This document shows positions 56,454-64,000 of a stretch of 64,000 bases of DNA, in pieces. The first letter of the stretch is position 1, and every line of letters begins with the position of its first letter. Source of the DNA: Croceibacterium soli. GTDB taxonomy: Bacteria; Pseudomonadota; Alphaproteobacteria; Sphingomonadales; Sphingomonadaceae. The notes below the pieces were generated by a model. That model saw only the letters and a program-made list of their open reading frames with translations. It was not told where the DNA came from and searched no databases. The DNA lies in assembly GCF_009828065.1 (NCBI RefSeq), contig NZ_WTYK01000003.1, forward strand, positions 1-64,000. The letters run 5' to 3'. The translations under genes were made by a program, and so were the position numbers.

Positions 56454-57635
56454 CTAAGGCTTCAGGAGGCGGTCGTAGTACTCCGCCAAGGTTGCTGCGT
56501 GGGACTGCCAGCTGAAGCGTTCGGTCGTTGCTGCGACGGCTGAGGGCTGGGGCGGGTCGGCGAGGAGCGCGGCGACGGCGCCGGCGATCGCTTGCGGATC
56601 GCGGGGCACGATGCGGCCGGCGATGTCCGACGTGACGAGTTCCCGCGCTCCGCCGGCGTCTGTGATGACCAGTGGGCAGCCGCAGGCGAGTGCCTCTACC
56701 CAGGCGTTCGCCAGGCCTTCGCTGGAGGAGGGCAGGACCATCGCGTCGCTGGCCGAGAGGACGACCGGCAGCAGCGTGTGATCGAGCGAGCCGAGGAAGT
56801 GGACCCGTCCGGCCACTCCCAGCGAAGCGGCCAGGGCGGCCAGCTTCGCCCGGTCCGCTCCGGTGCCGACGAGCAGCAGCCGTGCGCCGGGCAGGTGGGG
56901 CAGGGCGCGGATGACGAGTTCCTGGCCTTTGCGGGGGATCAGCGCGCCGACAGTGGCCAGCAGCGGCATGCCGGCGGGCAGATCGATGCCGAGGTGCCGC
57001 GCCAGCCGCCGGCGGCTTTCCGCACGGTCGAGCGGGCGGAACAAGTCGCGGTCCAGGCCGGTGTAGTGGATGGCGATCTTCTCGCCCGGGAGGCCGAGGG
57101 CCGTCATGTCGTCGGCCAGGGCGCGGGAGACCGCCAGCACTCCCGCCGCTTCGTTGGCCGCATGGCGCATCTGCCGGCGGGGATAAGCGCGTTTGCCAAA
57201 GTAGGAGATATCCGCGCCGCGCGCCTTGATGGCGAAGGGCAGGCCGAGAGCGCCGGCGATGCGGGCCGCCGCCGGCCCGTCGGGGTAGAAGAACTGCGCG
57301 TCCACGAGGTCGAACGGCGCTTCGGCGTGAAGCCGGCGGGCGAGGGGCAGCACCGCGCGGGCGATCAGGCGCGGGTTGAAGCGGCCGCCGACCTTCGGGA
57401 TAAGGGAGAAGCGCGGGCGGTGCACGGTAACGCCGTGCTCTGTTCCGTCGACGGCTGCAGCAGCGAGCGCCCTGTACCGGCCGAAGGCGACCGGCGGGAC
57501 GCCGATGGGGTTGACGACCGTGACCTGCCAGTCGCCGCGCGCTGCCAGCGCCTCCAGGCTGCGCGCGACGAATGTGCCGAAGCGCGGCGTGTGGGGGTTG
57601 GGGTAGAGCGTCGCCAGCGACAGCAGGCGCTTCAC
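56454..57635 (-). CDS. Glycosyltransferase family 4
   Basis: A 393-residue GT-B enzyme: N-half LYPNPHTPRFGTFVARSLEA; C-half LLATVGALIPRKGQELVIRA and the nucleotide-sugar motif SDAMVLPSSSEGLANAWVEA with Glu-x7-Glu (EG...EAL). It transfers a sugar to a lipid-linked or polysaccharide acceptor on the cytoplasmic side. GTG 57635 overlaps the XRE stop in GTGA. Acceptor not known. Confidence 0.87.
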   Translation of the reverse strand: MKRLLSLATLYPNPHTPRFGTFVARSLEALAARGDWQVTVVNPIGVPPVAFGRYRALAAAAVDGTEHGVTVHRPRFSLIPKVGGRFNPRLIARAVLPLARRLHAEAPFDLVDAQFFYPDGPAAARIAGALGLPFAIKARGADISYFGKRAYPRRQMRHAANEAAGVLAVSRALADDMTALGLPGEKIAIHYTGLDRDLFRPLDRAESRRRLARHLGIDLPAGMPLLATVGALIPRKGQELVIRALPHLPGARLLLVGTGADRAKLAALAASLGVAGRVHFLGSLDHTLLPVVLSASDAMVLPSSSEGLANAWVEALACGCPLVITDAGGARELVTSDIAGRIVPRDPQAIAGAVAALLADPPQPSAVAATTERFSWQSHAATLAEYYDRLLKP

Positions 57636-58204
57636 AGCCGGCGGACCAGCATTTCCGCCACTGCCAGCCACTGCGGCTTGTCGACCACGACCTGCCGCTG
57701 TCCGGCGCCGGGGGGCAGCAGGCCGACCAGCGTGCCCTGGCGATCGATCAGCCGGCCGAAGGCGAAGCGTCCGCCGCTGCGGGGCACGAGCACGTCGCGG
57801 TTGACGATCTTCGGCGCCTCTTCTGGATCGACCTGCCGCAGCCACAGCTGGTCGCCCGCGCGGTATTCGCCCTGCGCGGCGTCGATCGTGACGCAGACGA
57901 GCCGGGCGCCAGCGTCGAGCTGGGTCGGCAGGATGGCGTCGCGCGGATTGGGGAGGGCTTCCGGGCCGCTTTCGGTGAGCCGGGCGACGATCTGCGGCTG
58001 GGCCGAGTCGTTGCCCCGCAGCAGGGTCTCCGGCTCGACGCGGAGCGCGGCCGCGATGCGGTTCATCCAGTCGAGCGAGAGATTGCGCATGCCGGTTTCG
58101 AGGCGGCCGATCGTCTGCGCGGTGGTCGGCGGATCGCAGGCGGCGCCGACTTCCGCCAGGGTCATCCCCTTCTCTTTGCGCACGTCGCGAATACGATTGA
58201 TCAC
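57632..58204 (-). CDS. XRE-family regulator with S24-like domain
   Basis: A 190-residue protein. An XRE helix-turn-helix (VRKEKGMTLAEVGAACDPPT, QTIGRLETGMRNLSLDWMNR) leads into a beta-rich domain like LexA/S24 (GEYRAGDQLWLRQ), but the catalytic Ser is not visible where the family has GxSMxP, so self-cleavage is unlikely. GTG 58204 has a GGGGA site upstream. It is coupled to the glycosyltransferase by a GTGA, so it may control polysaccharide production. Confidence 0.75.
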   Translation of the reverse strand: MINRIRDVRKEKGMTLAEVGAACDPPTTAQTIGRLETGMRNLSLDWMNRIAAALRVEPETLLRGNDSAQPQIVARLTESGPEALPNPRDAILPTQLDAGARLVCVTIDAAQGEYRAGDQLWLRQVDPEEAPKIVNRDVLVPRSGGRFAFGRLIDRQGTLVGLLPPGAGQRQVVVDKPQWLAVAEMLVRRL

Positions 58205-58297
58205 GCATTTTCCCCTATAACCAAAACGGTAAAAAGTTCTTTCCTATTCGAACCGTGATTGTCAAGAGCTGCTGTCGCGAATCGCAGGAGAACGGAA

Positions 58298-58771
58298 ATG
58301 CACAGGGAACTGGCGGAACGTGAATTGACCAGCGAAGGGCCTCGCCGGGGCGAAGGAACCGGCCCGCGGAGGCGGAGCGTGACCGTCAACCTGGCGGAGT
58401 CGCCGATCGCCTGGCTCCACGCCCGGGGCCACCTGGACGAGCGCCTGTTCGACGCCGGCGAGCGGCTGCGCGCCGACTACGAGCATGCCGGGATCGCGCC
58501 CGGGGTGACGATGCGCTGGGAGCCGGTGCGGATCCGCGGGAGCGCGAGCTCGGGCCTTTCGCCTCCGGAGCGCCAAATCGCCGCCCGGCAACGCTTCGAC
58601 GGGGCGATCCGGGCGGCGGGGAAGGGGCTGGAGGACATCCTCTGGCGCGTGGTCTGCGCCGGCGAGACGCTGGCCGGCGCGGAGAGGGCGCTTTCCTGGC
58701 CGACCCGAAGCGGCAAGCTGGTGCTCCGGCTGGCGCTGGAGCGCGTGGCGGATTTCTATCGGATCCGGTGA
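58298..58771 (+). CDS. DUF6456-like protein, 157 aa
   Basis: A helical protein with SPIAWLHARGHLDERLFDAG, AGIAPGVTMRWEP and a C-terminal part AGKGLEDILWRVVCAGETLA that may be a DNA-binding region like a sigma region 4. From memory this order of motifs is DUF6456, found in alphaproteobacteria and of unknown function. An AGGAGA site lies 8 bp before ATG 58298. Divergent from the XRE gene across 93 bp, so it may share an operator with it. Confidence 0.72.
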   Translation: MHRELAERELTSEGPRRGEGTGPRRRSVTVNLAESPIAWLHARGHLDERLFDAGERLRADYEHAGIAPGVTMRWEPVRIRGSASSGLSPPERQIAARQRFDGAIRAAGKGLEDILWRVVCAGETLAGAERALSWPTRSGKLVLRLALERVADFYRIR

Positions 58772-58795
58772 CGGGTTGGTGTGGGGGCGCGGTTG

Positions 58796-59160
58796 TTTTT
58801 CACGCGGAGACGCGGAGACGCGGAGTGTTTTGCGCTTGCGGAGGCGGCTTGGCCTGGACGAACGGTGGAGCCAGGCCTCGCCCCCTCCGTCAGCCCTGCG
58901 GGCTGCCACCTCCCCCAGGGGGGAGGATTTTTTGGGCACGCAAAGGCGCTAAGGCGCGAAGGGAGCTTCGTCGTCCTCCAACACTCCATCGTCACCCTGA
59001 ACTTGGTTCAGGGTCCATCCCGCCGCCGCGGAGGTGCCTGCGGGCTGGGCATGGGCGAGCCGCTGGTGCCCGCCGGCAGGGGCAGGTCGAGCCCGAGAAA
59101 TGGATGCTGAAACGAGTTCAGCATGACGGAAGTGGAACCAGAGGCTCCCCCGGAGGGGGA
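58796..59160. repeat. Composite dispersed repeats
   Basis: Has CACGCGGAGACGCGGAGACG near 58,801, CCTCCGTCAGCCCTGCGGG and CACCTCCCCCAGGGGGGAGG, a unit like the 181-bp family (CACCCTGAACTTGGTTCAGG near 58,993 to GCTGAAACGAGTTCAGC near 59,106), and GGCTCCCCCGGAGGGGGAGG near 59,141. No gene is supported in this 400-bp gap. Confidence 0.85.
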
Positions 59161-59179
59161 GGATTTGGAGGAGTTAGCC

Positions 59180-59863
59180 TTAGCCTCGGCCGGCGCTGTC
59201 TCTAGCGGAGAGTTCGCGGCCGGTGCGCCAGGTTTGCACGAGGAACACCGCCAGCATGATCGCGGCGCAAGTGGAGACGAAGAAGTCGAAGCCGCTGAAG
59301 CCGGGCACGAGCTTGGCGCCGGGGGCATCGAAGTACATCGTAACGGTCAGGCCGATCAGCAGCAGGCGCATCTCGGTCGGGCCGGCGCCGAGGTGGGAGA
59401 GCGGGAAATCGCCGTTGACCTTCGCGATCAAGAAAGTGTGGACCGCCAGCAGCAGGTATGCGGCGACGGCGAACAGCGCCACGTCGACGCGCACGAAAGG
59501 GCTAGCGCCGATCCCGGCGAGGATCAGCAGGATGGCCAGACCGTCGCAGCTGTGGTCGATGAAGTAGCCGTAGCGCGGCCGCTCGATGGCCCGGTAGCGG
59601 GCGAGGCTGCCGTCGAGGGAATCGCCGAACCAGTGGCCGACGTAGCCGGCGACCGCCAGCCACAGCCAGTCGCGATCGGCGTTGCTCAGAGCATAAGCGA
59701 GGAAGACCACCGCGGCCGAGACGAGCGCCAGGAGGGTGAGCTGGTCGGGCGTGGTCCAGCGCGGCATTCGCCGGCACAACCAGTCGAGCAGGCGGCGTTC
59801 GCCCCTGGTGAGCACGGTCTGCTGGATTCGCCTTACGGTGGGCGCTGCCCGAGGGTGACTCAT
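59180..59863 (-). CDS. CDP-alcohol phosphatidyltransferase family protein
   Basis: A 227-residue membrane protein. The CDP-alcohol motif D-x2-D-G-x2-A-R-x8-G-x3-D-x3-D is complete, running from GDSLDGSLARY to GYFIDHSCD. About six TM helices. The family makes phospholipids from CDP-diacylglycerol or a similar donor; the alcohol cannot be known from sequence. Downstream of the Uup-like gene by about 55 bp on the same strand. Confidence 0.87.
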   Translation of the reverse strand: MSHPRAAPTVRRIQQTVLTRGERRLLDWLCRRMPRWTTPDQLTLLALVSAAVVFLAYALSNADRDWLWLAVAGYVGHWFGDSLDGSLARYRAIERPRYGYFIDHSCDGLAILLILAGIGASPFVRVDVALFAVAAYLLLAVHTFLIAKVNGDFPLSHLGAGPTEMRLLLIGLTVTMYFDAPGAKLVPGFSGFDFFVSTCAAIMLAVFLVQTWRTGRELSARDSAGRG

Positions 59864-59918
59864 CTACCGCTCATCGCTTGCCGGCCGGCCTACGGCAAGG
59901 GATTATTGCAGTTTCGTG

Positions 59919-61922
<2,004 letters not shown>

Positions 61923-62018
61923 GGCGCGCCGCCTAGCCGCTGGTGTAAGGCGGAACAAGCCGGTTCACCGGGGCGTCATCGGCCCGGGCGCACCCGGTGC
62001 CTCGAAGGAGATGGTCCT

Positions 62019-62732
62019 ATGATCCGTTACGCTCTTCCGCTGCTTCTTATCACGGCGCTCACCAGCCCCGCCGCCGCCGCCGAAATCCAGATCGCCGCGA
62101 CCGGCCCGGTCGTGGAGCTCACGATCAACGAGAACGTGGAGGCCGAGCCGGATATCGCCACCGTCAGCGCCGGGGTGACCACTCAGGCCCGCACCGCGGT
62201 GGAGGCGATGCGCACCAACGCCAGGGCGATGACCGCCGTGGTCGACCGGATCAAGCAGCTCGGCGTGGCGGAGCGCGACATCCAGACCAGCGGGATCAAT
62301 CTCGGCGCGATGTACGATTACGACCAGCCGAACCAGCGCCAGGTGTTCCGCGGCTACCAGGCCTCCAACCGAGTCAGCGTGAAGCTGCGCGACATCCAGC
62401 GGACCGGCGAAGTGCTCGACGCGCTGGTCGCCGCCGGAGCGACCGACCTCGGCGGACCGGACTGGTCGATCGACGACGATACCGCCGCCCGCGCCCAGGC
62501 GCGCCGTGCGGCGATGGAGAAGGCCCAGGCCCAGGCGCTCGATTATGCGCGCATGGCCGGTTACGCGAACGTGCGCCTGCTGGAGATCAACGAGTCGATG
62601 ATCTCCTCCCGGCCGATGCCGATGGTCGCGCAGATGGCGAGGGCGGAAGCGGCGGACGCCTCCACCCCGGTGCAGCCCGGGATGGTCCAGGCGGGGGTAG
62701 TCGTCACCGTGAAGTACGAGCTGACACGCTAG
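62019..62732 (+). CDS. SIMPL/DUF541 domain periplasmic protein
   Basis: A 237-residue protein with a signal peptide (MIRYALPLLLITALTSPAAA). The SIMPL domain starts LTINENVEAEPDIATVSAGV and repeats helices up to VVTVKYELTR. An AAGGAG site sits 8 bp before the ATG. Family members are periplasmic or outer-membrane, linked to oxidative or envelope stress. Next gene (PepSY) is 63 bp further, in the same direction. Confidence 0.88.
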   Translation: MIRYALPLLLITALTSPAAAAEIQIAATGPVVELTINENVEAEPDIATVSAGVTTQARTAVEAMRTNARAMTAVVDRIKQLGVAERDIQTSGINLGAMYDYDQPNQRQVFRGYQASNRVSVKLRDIQRTGEVLDALVAAGATDLGGPDWSIDDDTAARAQARRAAMEKAQAQALDYARMAGYANVRLLEINESMISSRPMPMVAQMARAEAADASTPVQPGMVQAGVVVTVKYELTR

Positions 62733-62795
62733 CTGAACCGATGTCGGCGTGCCTATTCACAACTTGTTCAATGCGCGGGGGCTAGGCATCATCGA

Positions 62796-63119
62796 ATGAT
62801 GAGCAAGCCGTTCTTCTCCGTAGTCGCCGGTGCGGCGTTGGCCTTGGGCCTCGCCGCGCCCGCGCTCGCCGAACAGAGCCGCGGCGACCAGGCCAGCGCG
62901 CGCAAGGAGATGCGCGCCGGCAACGTGAAGACCCTGCGGGAAATCGAGCGCATCGTCGTCCCGCAGATCGAGCGACGCGGCAACGTGGAATACCTCACGC
63001 CCGAGTGGGACGAGGTCGCCCGCGCCTATCGCCTGAAATTCATCGACAACGCCCAGGGACAGGTTATCTGGGTCGATGTCGATGCCAGAACCGCCCGTAT
63101 TCTGCGGGTTTCGAAATAG
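62796..63119 (+). CDS. PepSY domain-containing secreted protein
   Basis: A 107-residue protein. Signal peptide to PALAEQ; mature part EMRAGNVKTLREIERIVVPQ and WVDVDARTARILRV fit the PepSY fold, an inhibitory or sensory domain often near two-component systems. It comes 80 bp before the response regulator in the same direction; together they may form an envelope-stress circuit. Confidence 0.85.
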   Translation: MMSKPFFSVVAGAALALGLAAPALAEQSRGDQASARKEMRAGNVKTLREIERIVVPQIERRGNVEYLTPEWDEVARAYRLKFIDNAQGQVIWVDVDARTARILRVSK

Positions 63120-63199
63120 CGCATGGGAAACACCCCGGCTGTTGACGCGTTTATGAACAAGGCCCAGTTACGGGTCGCGTCACAGCAGGGGACCCGTGA

Positions 63200-63877
63200 A
63201 TGCGCATCTTAATCGTCGAAGACGAGCCGACTCTCGGCCAGCAGCTCAAGGGCACGCTGGAGCAGACCGGCTATGCGGTGGACCTTTCCACCGACGGCGA
63301 AGACGGCCATTTCCTCGGCGCCACCGAAGACTACGACGCGGTGATCCTCGACCTCGGCCTGCCCGAGATCGACGGGCTCACCGTGCTGGGCATGTGGCGC
63401 AAGGAAGGGCGCAATTTCCCCGTCCTCGTGCTCACCGCGCGCGACAGCTGGTCCGACAAAGTGGCCGGGCTCGACGCCGGGGCCGACGATTATCTCGCCA
63501 AGCCGTTCCAGACCGAAGAGCTGATCGCCCGCCTGCGTGCGCTGATCCGCCGCGCTTCGGGCAACGCCAGTTCCGAACTGATCGCCGGGGACGTGCGGCT
63601 GGACACGCGTTCCGGCCGGGTCACCCGCGCCGGGGAGCCGGTCAAGCTGACCGCGCAGGAATACAAGCTGCTGAGCTACCTGATGCACCACAAGGGCAAG
63701 GTGGTCAGCCGCACCGAACTGATCGAACACATCTACGATCAGGATTTCGACCGCGATTCGAACACGATCGAGGTTTTCGTGACCCGGATTCGCAAGAAGC
63801 TGGGCGCCAATGTCATCACCACCATCCGTGGCCTCGGTTATAGCCTCGACGACCCCGACGAAGCCCCGCGCGAGTAA
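63200..63877 (+). CDS. OmpR/PhoB-family response regulator
   Basis: A 225-residue regulator. Receiver domain MRILIVEDEPTLGQQL with acidic pocket, phospho-accepting Asp in AVILDLGLPEIDG, Thr/Lys in LTARDS and AKPF. The C-terminal winged helix has LTAQEYKLLSYLMHHKGKV and DSNTIEVFVTRIRKKLG. An AGGGGA site precedes the ATG. The sensor kinase begins just downstream. Confidence 0.95.
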   Translation: MRILIVEDEPTLGQQLKGTLEQTGYAVDLSTDGEDGHFLGATEDYDAVILDLGLPEIDGLTVLGMWRKEGRNFPVLVLTARDSWSDKVAGLDAGADDYLAKPFQTEELIARLRALIRRASGNASSELIAGDVRLDTRSGRVTRAGEPVKLTAQEYKLLSYLMHHKGKVVSRTELIEHIYDQDFDRDSNTIEVFVTRIRKKLGANVITTIRGLGYSLDDPDEAPRE

Positions 63878-64000
63878 CGCCTCGCCCGATGGCGCCGGCC
63901 AGGCTGTAACGCCCGGCGGGGCGGCGGACGAGCAGGCGTTGGGCGCCGGGCCGGGCACGCCGCACACCGGCAGCCTGGCGCGGCGCATGATCCTGATCGC
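63828..64000 (+). CDS. Sensor histidine kinase, 5' part (cut by window edge)
   Basis: An open frame in a different phase from the regulator ends at the window edge with SLARRMILIA, which looks like the cytoplasmic leader to a first TM helix of a sensor kinase. The earliest in-frame start is GTG 63828; TTG 63939 or ATG 63987 are also possible. It would partner the response regulator at 63200. Only the first tens of residues are visible. Confidence 0.6.
   Translation, partial: MASVIASTTPTKPRASNASPDGAGQAVTPGGAADEQALGAGPGTPHTGSLARRMILI

Overview
The window looks like chromosomal DNA of a high-GC alphaproteobacterium, most likely order Sphingomonadales (an Erythrobacteraceae or Sphingomonadaceae member). 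Pointers are an UrcA-family protein, an RcnB-like protein, the rpmF-plsX-fabH-ihfA-merR and aroQ-accB-accC gene orders, class I lysyl-tRNA synthetase, two large TonB-dependent receptors, a FecI/FecR signalling pair, tandem TadE/TadG pilus genes, and abundant short repeats built on CCTGAA...TTCAGG palindromes. No rRNA operon, CRISPR array, intact insertion sequence or integrase was seen.

Layout. 1-2.6 kb: a tandem 203-bp repeat, two small conserved genes, an S24-type repressor and urcA. 2.6-6.4 kb: a metallo-hydrolase, then ribosomal protein L32, phospholipid and fatty-acid initiation genes (plsX, fabH), ihfA and a MerR regulator, tightly packed. 6.4-7.4 kb: five tandem copies of a 181-bp repeat. 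7.4-12 kb: sixA-like phosphatase, DinG-type helicase and a homocysteine S-methyltransferase family gene. 12.3-19.7 kb: TetR regulator, tannase/feruloyl-esterase lipoprotein, EamA transporter, ABC-F ATPase, RoxA-like ribosomal oxygenase and RluE-like pseudouridine synthase. 19.7-28 kb: lysK, a 2OG-Fe(II) oxygenase, rcnB-like, acylphosphatase, EttA, M28 peptidase, and tRNA-Pro(UGG) with tRNA-Ile2(CAU). 28-36.5 kb: polysaccharide deacetylase, an unusual PAS/HisKA protein, Lrp regulator, accC-accB-aroQ, a lone holin and pobA. 36.6-39.6 kb: three tad pilus genes. 39.6-42.4 kb: prolyl oligopeptidase and fragments of diverged tadE-like and pobA copies.

42.6-50 kb is the most unusual part. One minus-strand operon encodes an ECF sigma factor, a FecR anti-sigma factor, a TonB receptor with an STN signalling domain, and a periplasmic S9-fold peptidase resembling lasso-peptide isopeptidases. 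Base composition drops sharply from inside the receptor gene, just after the STN-coding part, through the peptidase. The receptor is also split by a single-base frameshift in a G5 tract. No lasso precursor or cyclase gene is present. The arrangement suggests that an acquired import and cleavage module was joined to a resident surface-signalling system.

50-64 kb: a GNAT acetyltransferase with a second TonB receptor, tRNA-Pro(GGG), yajC-secD-secF, a glycosyltransferase coupled to an XRE/S24-like regulator, a DUF6456-like protein, a CDP-alcohol phosphatidyltransferase, a Uup-like ABC-F protein whose linkers contain in-frame copies of the dispersed repeats, a SIMPL-domain protein, and a PepSY protein followed by an OmpR-type response regulator and the start of its sensor kinase at the right edge.
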